NCBI GenBank assembly: GCA_938004075.1
Contig: CALKWP010000110.1
Coordinates: 1-8,879, forward strand
Source: an uncultured Methanomassiliicoccales archaeon
GTDB taxonomy: Archaea; Thermoplasmatota; Thermoplasmata; SG8-5
Reading direction: 5' to 3'
Length of the DNA: 8,879 bases
Shown here: piece by piece, positions 1-5,392 of the stretch
Position numbering within the stretch: the first letter of the stretch is position 1
Layout: each line of letters begins with the position of its first letter
Translations under genes and position numbers: made by a program
Notes under the pieces: generated by a model
Told to the model about the DNA's origin: nothing
Databases searched by the model: none
What the model saw: the letters and a program-made list of their open reading frames with translations, nothing else

Positions 1-957
1 GGCGAGACCGAGCAGCAGCATCGCGCCTATCGCCCCGTAGCCGGCCCATCTGGACTTCTCTCCCAGCACTGCCCTGGCGATGTGGCCGCCATCCAGCTGG
101 CCCACGGGAAGTAGGTTGAGCGCGGTGACGAAGAATCCCACCCAACCGGCAAATGCCAGTGGATGAATTCCACCGCCAGATAGTCCGAACATGGCCATGA
201 ACGCCTCGAAAAGCAGCGATGTTCCGATAAGCATGGTGCCGCCCTGGATGGTGTCGCCAGAAACTGGCCCGGACATGTCGCCCGATAGAATCAATCCGAT
301 GCACAGAACCGGTATGGCCACCAGGAACCCGGCGATGGGGCCCGCGAATCCGATATCTATCAGAGCCTTCTTGCTGGGTATCGGCTCCCTGATTGATATG
401 AAGGCCCCGAACGTCCCAAGGATGAAAGGCGCCGGTATGAAGAAAGGCAAGGACGCGGCTACGCCATGGCTTTTTGCCGCGAAGTAATGCGCCATCTCAT
501 GGACGCTGAGGATGAGCATGAGGGGAAAAGCAAAATACAGCGCTCCGTTCCAAAGGTTTTCGGCGGCAAAGGCGCTGCCCGAGTTGAAAACCGCGCTCCA
601 TAGGGCTGAACCGGCCAGTATGGTACTGGCTATTGTCGCCACGAGGAGAATCAGATTCAACCAAGGTCCCCTGAACTTCTCCGGCGGCCTTCTCACAACG
701 TGGACTATGTGCTCTCCCTTCTCACTGGTGATGAGCGGGATGTAAGCCATTCCCTTGAGGTCCCTTCTCAGGCTCTCAAAATTCGTATCCAGCGTGTTTG
801 TGTCCACCGTGCAGTACATTGATACGGTGTCGAAGTGGACCTGAGTGTTGTAGATGGGAAAGTAACGGCCGACCGCTGCCTTGATCTGTTCTATATCGTC
901 AAATATGGTCTTGGGAATTTCCTGTGGCGGCGGCTGAGGGTAGTACCAGTTGCTCAT
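1..957 (-). CDS. Site-2-type intramembrane zinc metalloprotease (M50), C-terminus cut by window edge
   Basis: I translated this frame from ATG at 957; it stays open for 319 codons to base 1, so the C-terminus lies outside the window. Residues 1-97 form a soluble N-terminal domain, followed by several hydrophobic membrane segments starting near residue 98. The zinc motif HEMAH is at 153-157 inside a membrane segment. The second family motif, NLLPVGQLDGGH, is at 281-292, with Asp289 as the expected third zinc ligand. This is the S2P/M50 architecture: proteases that cut membrane-anchored substrates within the bilayer, often in signalling. The substrate cannot be read from the sequence. A TATA-like ATTAATA lies about 28 bases before the ATG and GGTG directly precedes it, supporting this start. 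The gene is divergent from the GTPase at 1053. Confidence 0.9.
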   Translation of the reverse strand, partial: MSNWYYPQPPPQEIPKTIFDDIEQIKAAVGRYFPIYNTQVHFDTVSMYCTVDTNTLDTNFESLRRDLKGMAYIPLITSEKGEHIVHVVRRPPEKFRGPWLNLILLVATIASTILAGSALWSAVFNSGSAFAAENLWNGALYFAFPLMLILSVHEMAHYFAAKSHGVAASLPFFIPAPFILGTFGAFISIREPIPSKKALIDIGFAGPIAGFLVAIPVLCIGLILSGDMSGPVSGDTIQGGTMLIGTSLLFEAFMAMFGLSGGGIHPLAFAGWVGFFVTALNLLPVGQLDGGHIARAVLGEKSRWAGYGAIGAMLLLGLA

Positions 958-981
958 CACCTGTCGTATTCTAAAGGGTGG

Positions 982-988
982 TATTAAT
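982..988 (-). promoter_or_regulatory. TATA-like box for the site-2 protease gene
   Basis: On the minus strand this reads ATTAATA and is centred about 28 bases before the ATG at 957. That is the archaeal TATA-to-start distance expected for a leaderless or nearly leaderless transcript. The 95-base gap to the divergent GTPase gene must carry both promoters. Confidence 0.4.
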
Positions 989-1013
989 GTTTTTGCCAAA
1001 TTCACAGAAACCA

Positions 1014-1019
1014 TTATAT
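1014..1019 (+). promoter_or_regulatory. TATA-like box for the small GTPase gene
   Basis: TTATAT is centred about 36 bases before the ATG at 1053. This predicts a transcription start near 1042 and a leader of about ten bases. It also argues against starts at 978 or upstream, which would precede transcription. Confidence 0.4.
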
Positions 1020-1052
1020 TGCCATTTGCGGATTTCGTTCCGGGGTTACAAG

Positions 1053-1949
1053 ATGGTCAAGAAAACTGTGAAGAAGATTGTGCTTCTGGGTGAATCAGCG
1101 GTCGGAAAGACGAGTCTGATAAGGCGGTTCGTTCACGATGAGTTCTCGGATAGCTACATCTCCACGATTGGCACCAAGGTCAGCAAGAAGGTCCTCAACA
1201 TCAATTTCGAGGGCCAGGAGACCGAAGTAAATCTCATGATCTGGGACATGCTCGGCAGGGAAGGTTACATGTCAACCCAGGCGCGCCAGATTGTCGGCGC
1301 ACAGGGGGTTATCATCGTCGCGGACATCACGCGCCCGGAGACCCTGGCGAACCTCGAGAAGTACTGGATACCCCTGATTCTCAGAACTGTCGGCACGGTA
1401 AAGCTTCCTTTCATATTCCTGGGAAACAAGGTTGACCTGGCTGACTCTGACACCCTTTCCAACGCCCTGGAGACCATGGAGGACCTGGAGAAGAGGTACA
1501 ACCACGGGATGAAGCAGTACATTCCGCCGCATCTGAACACCTGGTTCATGACAAGCGCCATGACCGGCGAGAAGGTGGATGATGCATTCATGTCCATGGC
1601 TCACCTCCTTTTCTACTTCGACAGGGCAGAAGATCCGTTCTACACCCGCATCCAGGACATCATAATCAAGGGCCTGGCCAATGTTGGCGAGAGGAAAACC
1701 ACCATCGAGGTCCTGGACCAGGTAATCTTCGAATTCTCGGAAGCGTTCGGAAACATGCAGACTGCCGGCAGGATCATCCGCGAAGAAGTGGCCAGAGCCG
1801 GGCTTGACCACAACAATCCCAAGAAGGACGGGGTCAGGGCGCTGGTGGATTACCTGACTGACGCATTGCTCGAGGAACAGATGGACGAGGAAGTCCTTCG
1901 GGAACTGAAGGGACGCTGGGTTCAGGCAGTTGAGGGCATTCAGGATTGA
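1053..1949 (+). CDS. Ras/Rab-like small GTPase with a C-terminal helical extension
   Basis: The protein has 298 residues from ATG 1053. The frame stays open to an ATG at 978, but those extra residues do not look like protein and lie before the likely promoter. The G motifs are in order: G1 GESAVGKTS at 13-21, G2 Thr38, G3 WDMLGRE at 64-70, G4 NKVD at 125-128 and G5 SAM at 168-170. Residues 1 to about 190 form a complete Ras-superfamily fold. G3 has Arg69 where Ras and Rab proteins carry the catalytic Gln (Gln61 in Ras), so intrinsic hydrolysis may be slow or work differently. Residues from about 195 to 298 are a charged, probably helical domain that I do not recognise; eukaryotic Rabs have only a short prenylated tail there. 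No C-terminal Cys is present, so prenylation is not expected. The role is unknown; a regulatory switch is likely. Confidence 0.9.
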   Translation: MVKKTVKKIVLLGESAVGKTSLIRRFVHDEFSDSYISTIGTKVSKKVLNINFEGQETEVNLMIWDMLGREGYMSTQARQIVGAQGVIIVADITRPETLANLEKYWIPLILRTVGTVKLPFIFLGNKVDLADSDTLSNALETMEDLEKRYNHGMKQYIPPHLNTWFMTSAMTGEKVDDAFMSMAHLLFYFDRAEDPFYTRIQDIIIKGLANVGERKTTIEVLDQVIFEFSEAFGNMQTAGRIIREEVARAGLDHNNPKKDGVRALVDYLTDALLEEQMDEEVLRELKGRWVQAVEGIQD

Positions 1950-1964
1950 TGCCGCTTCCAACAA

Positions 1965-1973
1965 CATATTTAT
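1965..1973 (+). promoter_or_regulatory. TATA-like box of the ahcY-kinase operon
   Basis: CATATTTAT is centred about 35 bases before the TTG start at 2004, predicting transcription from about 1995. The leader would be about nine bases and would include a GGTG ribosome-binding sequence at 1995-1998. Confidence 0.45.
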
Positions 1974-1975
1974 CT

Positions 1976-1995
1976 CATGAGCAGATGCTCTCATG
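1976..1995 (+). promoter_or_regulatory. Palindromic candidate operator before ahcY
   Basis: Two nested inverted repeats share this stretch: outer arms CATGAG (1976-1981) and CTCATG (1990-1995), and inner arms GAGCA (1979-1983) and TGCTC (1986-1990). The element lies between the TATA-like box and the predicted transcription start, the usual place for a repressor that blocks initiation. No repressor gene is seen nearby. Confidence 0.35.
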
Positions 1996-2003
1996 GTGTT
2001 TGA

Positions 2004-3248
2004 TTGACTGACCAGCAATTGCTAAGAAAGGGCATTGACAGGCTCGAATGGGCCAGGACCCACATGGACGTGCTGCGGCAGATGGGCCATGACATAAAAG
2101 ACAACGGCTCGCTGGAGGGAAAGACCATCGGCATGGCGCTTCATGTCGAGGCAAAGACCGGGATACTGGCATTGACATTGCAGGACGCGGGGGCGAAAGT
2201 CAGGCTTGCAAGCTGCAATCCTCTTTCGACGGATGACTCGGTCGCACTGGCTCTCAACGAGGAATACGGTCTGGAGACCCATGCGAAGAAGGGCGAGTCG
2301 AGAGATGAGTATTACGGCAACCTGGAAGCTGTCCTGGCGCTTAAGCCGCAAGTCACTATTGATGATGGCGGCGACCTCCTCTTTCTGCTGCACACCAAGC
2401 ACAGGGAGCTGCTGCCCAATGTGATAGGCGGCAATGAGGAGACCACAACAGGAATCATCAGGCTCAAGGCCATGGAAGCCGAAGGCAAGCTGGAGTACCC
2501 TGTTTTCGCAGTCAACAACGCAAAGATGAAGCATCTCTTCGATAACCGATACGGCACCGGCCAGTCAACTTTTGATGGAATTCTCACTGCAACCAATCTC
2601 ACCATTGCTGGGAGGGTCTTCGTCGTGGCGGGCTACGGATGGTGCGGCCGCGGAATTGCAGCCAGGGCACAGGGCATGGGAGCGAATGTCATCGTCACGG
2701 AGATAGACCCCGTCAAAGCAGTGGAAGCCAGGATGGACGGGTTCAGGGTCATGCCAATGGCTCAAGCGGTAAAAGAGGCGGACATCATCGTCTCTGTAAC
2801 CGGTTGCAAGGACATAGTGACCAGGGAGCACCTGGAGGACATCAAGGACGGCTGCGTGCTGGCGAATTCCGGGCACTTCGACAACGAGATATGCAAGACC
2901 GGGCTGGATGACTGGGCCCAGGGAAAGCGCCGCGTCCGCGAGTATGTCGAGGAATACAGCCTGAAGAATGGAAAGATGGTCTACCTTCTAGGAGAGGGCC
3001 GCCTGGTGAATCTGGCGGTTGGGCAGGGCCACCCTGTCGAGATAATGGACATGAGCTTCGCAATCCAGGCCGGATGCGCCGAGAGAGTTGTGACTCACAG
3101 GAAGGAGCTGGAGAACAAGGTATATGATGTCCCGGCAGAGATGGACGAGTTTGTGGCCAGGCTGAAGCTCAAGGCGATGGGAGTGACCATAGACTCGCTC
3201 TCGGAAGCCCAGAAGGCATACCTCTGCGACTGGAAGGAAGGGACATGA
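2004..3248 (+). CDS. ahcY: S-adenosyl/S-inosyl-L-homocysteine hydrolase
   Basis: This 414-residue NAD-dependent hydrolase splits the S-linked nucleoside-homocysteine left after SAM-dependent methylation. An in-frame TGA at 2001-2003 makes TTG 2004 the earliest possible start; GGTG at 1995-1998 and the family-typical RKGIDRLEWA at 8-17 support it. By comparison with the human enzyme I place catalytic or binding residues at Asp121, Glu146, Lys176, Asp180, Asn181, His291 and His343. The NAD loop is AGYGWCGRG at 209-217. At the nucleobase pocket the motif is H47-V-E49-A-K51, while adenosine-specific enzymes have His-x-Thr-x-Glu (human Thr57 and Glu59). The methanogen enzyme MJ1388 is known to prefer S-inosylhomocysteine, so inosine specificity is a real possibility here (inference). 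The human C-terminal Lys/Tyr tail is absent, as in other archaeal members. The gene forms an operon with the overlapping nucleoside kinase. Confidence 0.95.
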   Translation: MTDQQLLRKGIDRLEWARTHMDVLRQMGHDIKDNGSLEGKTIGMALHVEAKTGILALTLQDAGAKVRLASCNPLSTDDSVALALNEEYGLETHAKKGESRDEYYGNLEAVLALKPQVTIDDGGDLLFLLHTKHRELLPNVIGGNEETTTGIIRLKAMEAEGKLEYPVFAVNNAKMKHLFDNRYGTGQSTFDGILTATNLTIAGRVFVVAGYGWCGRGIAARAQGMGANVIVTEIDPVKAVEARMDGFRVMPMAQAVKEADIIVSVTGCKDIVTREHLEDIKDGCVLANSGHFDNEICKTGLDDWAQGKRRVREYVEEYSLKNGKMVYLLGEGRLVNLAVGQGHPVEIMDMSFAIQAGCAERVVTHRKELENKVYDVPAEMDEFVARLKLKAMGVTIDSLSEAQKAYLCDWKEGT

Positions 3249-4162
3249 GCCAGACACATAATTTTGTCGGAATATTCGGGCATGTCAACATTGATTACAT
3301 AATGAACGTGGACGAGCTTCCGAAAGCGAACACATCCACCCAGGTATCGGAAGTGAAGAGATACTTCGGCGGGACCGGTTCCAACATCGCAATGCTGGCG
3401 TCCTCCATGGGAGTGAGAACCGCACTCGCTTCATTCGTTGGAAAGGATTTCCCCAAGGACTTCGATGACGCGCTCTTCAAGGCCAATGTGGACACTTACG
3501 ACCTGGCGAAGATGGACGGCTACCTCACACCCACATGCCGGATTCTCACTGACCCGGATTGCAACCAGATTTGCATACTGGACCAGGGGCCCATGCTGAA
3601 AATGAAGGAATTCCCGGTGGCAATGCACACAATCGAATCAAGCGAGATAATCCACATCGGCACCGGCCAGCCGGGATATTACCGCAAGGTCATGAAGGCC
3701 GCGAAGAAACTCGGCAGGAGGATACACTTCGACCCGGCCCAGGAATTACGGTATGTCTATTCCCCGAAAGAGTTCCAGGAATTGCTGGTCATGTCGGATT
3801 TGCTGTTCGTGAACCAGCATGAGCTGAATATCGCCATGAAATATCTGGGCATCAAGAAGAAGGAGAAGATGCTGGAGAAAGTCGGAATCTTGATAGTCAC
3901 CAAGGGAAAGGACGGCAGCGAGATAATCACGCCGTCCGGAGCCAGCCAGATACCAGCCATCAAGCCGAAAAAGATTCTTGACCCCACGGGTGCCGGAGAC
4001 GCGTACCGCGCAGGGTTCTATGCCGGCCTGAGCCGCGGAATGGACCTGGAGGCTTGCGGAACCCTGGGCGCGAGCGCTGCCAGCTTTGCCATAGAGACTA
4101 TGGGGCCGGTGGGCAGGCTGCCGACCTGGGACGAGGTGGCGGAGCGGGCGGGGATTTTTTAG
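3245..4162 (+). CDS. PfkB-family nucleoside kinase (adenosine/inosine kinase-like)
   Basis: This is a ribokinase-fold sugar or nucleoside kinase of 305 residues. The N-terminal substrate region has Asp17 in GHVNID. The first PfkB signature, GGTGSNIA, is at 42-49, an NQHE (NxxE) motif is at 190-193, and the second signature, DPTGAGDAYRAGF, is at 246-258 with catalytic base Asp252 and the GAGD anion hole. The ATG overlaps the ahcY stop as ATGA, and GGAAGGA lies just upstream, so the two genes are translationally coupled. That coupling suggests it phosphorylates the nucleoside released by the hydrolase to AMP or IMP, as archaeal nucleoside kinases of the MJ0406 type can. Substrate cannot be decided by sequence alone; ribokinase or another sugar kinase remains possible. 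The gene ends in a T-rich stretch that overlaps its stop codon. Confidence 0.88.
   Translation: MSQTHNFVGIFGHVNIDYIMNVDELPKANTSTQVSEVKRYFGGTGSNIAMLASSMGVRTALASFVGKDFPKDFDDALFKANVDTYDLAKMDGYLTPTCRILTDPDCNQICILDQGPMLKMKEFPVAMHTIESSEIIHIGTGQPGYYRKVMKAAKKLGRRIHFDPAQELRYVYSPKEFQELLVMSDLLFVNQHELNIAMKYLGIKKKEKMLEKVGILIVTKGKDGSEIITPSGASQIPAIKPKKILDPTGAGDAYRAGFYAGLSRGMDLEACGTLGASAASFAIETMGPVGRLPTWDEVAERAGIF
4155..4160 (+). terminator. T6 tract at the 3' end of the ahcY-kinase operon
   Basis: Six T residues overlap the end of the kinase gene; the last sense codons and stop are ATT TTT TAG. In archaea a T-run on the non-template strand is enough to terminate transcription. No stem-loop precedes it, and other T-rich sites lie downstream (4336-4341). 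Confidence 0.35.
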
Positions 4163-4345
4163 GTACCAGCTAACCAGATCATGCCTCGTCTGTTAGGGCG
4201 GGGTCTTTACATGGAAGTTTTGAACTTCGATGAATTTGACAAACACCAATTCCATGAATCCCTTCACGCCCAACCTGTGAGGGTTGGGTATTGGCCTCAC
4301 CAAATTCAAAGGGCCAGACGGCGGTTCGAATCATATTTTTTCACA
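4163..4345. other. Gene-free stretch with small hairpins
   Basis: I find no credible coding region here. Visible structure is limited to GAAGTT/AACTTC (4214-4219 with 4223-4228) and a 7-bp stem CCCAACC/GGTTGGG (4269-4275 with 4282-4288, 6-base loop). GGTTCGAATC at 4323-4332 matches a tRNA T-loop, but the following bases cannot close a T-stem. A TATA-like CATATTTTTTC lies at 4332-4342, just before the first repeat unit. Confidence 0.4.
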
Positions 4346-4409
4346 TAATGTTCACATCGTCAAACAGACTTTGTAAAAAATGATGGCAGTCGCTAGTTTG
4401 GCGGCGCTG
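4346..4409 (+). repeat. Diverged tandem repeat, unit 1
   Basis: This 64-base unit matches 4508-4572 at 46 of 64 positions with a single one-base gap (my hand alignment). The best-kept parts are AACAGACT and a 20-base block starting TCGCTAGTT (18 of 20). It can form the 8-bp helix CGTCAAAC/GTTTGGCG (4358-4365 with 4396-4403, one G-U pair) and, inside it, GACT/AGTC (4367-4370 with 4388-4391). A weaker match continues near 4437-4450. It could be a second copy of the small RNA proposed at 4465-4625 or a decayed relic of it. Confidence 0.6.
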
Positions 4410-4438
4410 CTTGCGCGCCCGAGGTCTTCATTACTGGC

Positions 4439-4446
4439 ATATTATT
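4439..4446 (+). promoter_or_regulatory. TATA-like box before the candidate small RNA
   Basis: ATATTATT is centred about 25 bases before 4467, which coincides with the start of the 13-base strand (4465-4477) proposed to close the RNA's terminal stem. The spacing fits an archaeal promoter, but A+T-rich sequence is common in this gap. Confidence 0.3.
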
Positions 4447-4507
4447 TGCGGTAGACCGAGGGAAGACTAATACGCATGAAGTTAGAAGAATCGCTCCAGT
4501 GAATTTC

Positions 4508-4572
4508 TAATGCTATTATCGGCGAACAGACTACGCAATAAGATGCCGATAATCGCTAGTTCGCCGGCGCTG
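4508..4572 (+). repeat. Diverged tandem repeat, unit 2
   Basis: This is the partner of unit 1, about 162-163 bases downstream in the same orientation. It lies inside the candidate small RNA. Its helix CGGCGAAC/GTTCGCCG corresponds position for position to the unit 1 helix, with G-C replaced by A-T at one pair (4524-4562 versus 4362-4399) and G-C replaced by T-G at another (4522-4564 versus 4360-4401). Confidence 0.6.
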
Positions 4573-4625
4573 ACTAATACTCTGCTTGTAAATGCAATAT
4601 GCGTATTAGTCGCGCTTTCTTTTTC
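4572..4625 (+). terminator. Stem-loop followed by T-tract, plus strand
   Basis: GACTAATAC (4572-4580) pairs with GTATTAGTC (4603-4611). The stem extends outward through GCGC on both sides across one unpaired base, and TTTCTTTTT follows at 4616-4624. This looks like a terminator hairpin for a plus-strand transcript and supports a transcription unit ending here, although archaeal termination depends mainly on the T-tract. Confidence 0.5.
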
Positions 4626-4658
4626 TCCGTATCATTTGAACCAAAACGAAAAAGAAAG
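4615..4658. terminator. Symmetrical bidirectional T-tract terminator
   Basis: CTTTCTTTTTC (4615-4625) and GAAAAAGAAAG (4648-4658) are perfect 11-base inverted copies around a 22-base spacer. Read on the plus strand, the first gives a T-tract after the candidate small RNA. Read on the minus strand, the second gives the same T-tract immediately after the tRNA-Gln 3' end. One element could end both convergent transcripts. Confidence 0.55.
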
Positions 4659-4730
4659 TAGTCCCGACCGGATTCGAACCGGTGTCACAGGCTCCAAAGG
4701 CCCATATGATAACCGCTACACCACGGGACT
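4659..4730 (-). tRNA. tRNA-Gln (anticodon TTG)
   Basis: Read on the minus strand, the acceptor stem AGTCCCG/CGGGACT pairs in all seven positions, with discriminator A at 4659. The D-arm carries the G18-G19 pair and AGCGGTTA loop. The anticodon stem TGGGC/GCCTG holds loop CTTTGGA with anticodon TTG at 4695-4697. The T-arm is ACCGG-TTCGAAT-CCGGT. CCA is not encoded, so it must be added after transcription, as is common in archaea. No intron is present. A T-tract directly follows the 3' end. In archaea this tRNA is normally charged through Glu-tRNA-Gln amidation. Confidence 0.95.
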
Positions 4731-4761
4731 GCGTTGAATGGGCCACCAAATACGGCCCGCT

Positions 4762-5337
4762 TTAGATAATTTTCGTTTGCCCGCTCTCTTCCACGACCCT
4801 CTTGATGAAACCCCTCTCCTGAATCGACACGTAGTCATGCCCTGAATTTGCCGGAAACACCGCCATCATGATGAATTCACCCTTGCCGATATTGATGGTC
4901 CTGTGGGCCCATCCCGGCGGGATGCATGCCACTGTCCCTGGCTCCAGGATTATCTCATCAGTTGCACCGTCCCTGGTCTGCATTATTACCATGCCTTTTC
5001 CCTTCAGGCAGACGTATGTCTCCCCTGACTCCGCATCCTCATGGAAATGGCCCTTGGTCATGAAATATTCATTGCCGACCTTGCCTGGTTTCAGAATGGT
5101 GAGGGCGGTGCATGTGTTGCCCGCGCAATCCGCTTCATATACCTCGTAAATCACGGCTTCCGGGTCCGCTGGCTGGAGAAAATACCCGGCCATGTCCTTG
5201 CCTTTCCTGACCATATGCTCGCTGCATCTGGCCATGAACTCCGGGTAGTTCTTCGGACTCACGCCGTAAGGTTGCTCGGGGGCTTTCTTCATATTTTCGG
5301 GAAAACGCGGGGGCATATATACGTATTGCGAAATCAT
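4762..5337 (-). CDS. pgi: Cupin-type glucose-6-phosphate isomerase
   Basis: This 191-residue protein is the archaeal cupin-fold phosphoglucose isomerase, which interconverts glucose 6-phosphate and fructose 6-phosphate and is unrelated to the bacterial and eukaryotic enzyme. The diagnostic stretch YFMTKGHFH at 91-99, followed by GETY at 105-108, supplies metal ligands His97, His99 and Glu106, with His145 in the second cupin motif. These four are each offset by nine from the Pyrococcus ligands (His88, His90, Glu97, His136), so no ligand is missing. The ATG at 5337 is about 27 bases from a TATA-like box, which fits a leaderless transcript; Met8 is a possible later start. The gene is transcribed toward the tRNA and shares its promoter region with the divergent Cgi121 gene. 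Confidence 0.93.
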   Translation of the reverse strand: MISQYVYMPPRFPENMKKAPEQPYGVSPKNYPEFMARCSEHMVRKGKDMAGYFLQPADPEAVIYEVYEADCAGNTCTALTILKPGKVGNEYFMTKGHFHEDAESGETYVCLKGKGMVIMQTRDGATDEIILEPGTVACIPPGWAHRTINIGKGEFIMMAVFPANSGHDYVSIQERGFIKRVVEESGQTKII

Positions 5338-5359
5338 CAGAAAACCAATGAACAGCTAA

Positions 5360-5368
5360 ATTATTATA
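5360..5368. promoter_or_regulatory. Shared TATA-like box of the divergent pgi and cgi121 genes
   Basis: ATTATTATA is centred at 5364, about 27 bases from the pgi ATG on the minus strand and 29 bases from the first cgi121 ATG on the plus strand. It is the only clear A+T-rich box in the 55-base gap, so both genes probably initiate from it in opposite directions with almost no leader. Confidence 0.5.
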
Positions 5369-5392
5369 CCGCAAATCATACATCCACCATAG

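Larger units (their letters stand above)
4465..4625 (+). ncRNA. Candidate structured small RNA, family not recognised
   Basis: A 13-base strand GACTAATACGCAT (4465-4477) is perfectly complementary to 4599-4611, so the two ends of a roughly 160-base transcript could pair. The proposed RNA starts about 25 bases after a TATA-like box and ends in a T-tract. Internally, CGGCGAAC (4520-4527) pairs with GTTCGCCG (4559-4566); this helix is also formed in the upstream repeat unit with paired base changes. ATTATCGGC/GCCGATAAT (4515-4523 with 4545-4553) is a competing 9-bp stem. A second GACTAATAC at 4572-4580 competes with 4465-4473 for GTATTAGTC (4603-4611). I do not see the features of RNase P, SRP, 5S, C/D-box or H/ACA RNAs. 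A mobile MITE-like remnant is the main alternative. Confidence 0.35.

Noticed and set aside
978..1052. N-terminal extension of the small GTPase to ATG 978
   Set aside because: It would precede the likely TATA-like box at 1014-1019, and its 25 residues do not resemble the usual start just before the first G-domain strand.
1272..2018. Minus-strand open frame of 248 codons opposite the GTPase
   Set aside because: The plus-strand frame carries all five G motifs, and the antisense product resembles nothing; it is a by-product of codon bias.
4314..4333. Possible tRNA fragment with T-loop sequence GGTTCGAATC
   Set aside because: The bases after the loop cannot close the T-stem and no acceptor or anticodon arm is present. 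It is also inverted relative to tRNA-Gln, so it does not form an att direct repeat with it.
4379..4574. C/D-box guide RNA (TGATGG near 4381 and CTGA near 4570)
   Set aside because: The C-like box has a mismatch and the boxes are almost 190 bases apart, much too far for an archaeal C/D RNA of about 60 bases.
4465..4611. MITE-like mobile element bounded by 13-base inverted repeats
   Set aside because: The ends are perfectly inverted, but no target-site duplication flanks them, and the internal third copy plus the T-tract fit an RNA better. It is kept as the main alternative, not as the call.
4510..4737. Plus-strand reading frame of 75 codons
   Set aside because: Its second half is the antisense of tRNA-Gln and its first half lies in the structured, repeat-bearing gap; the protein has no recognisable features.
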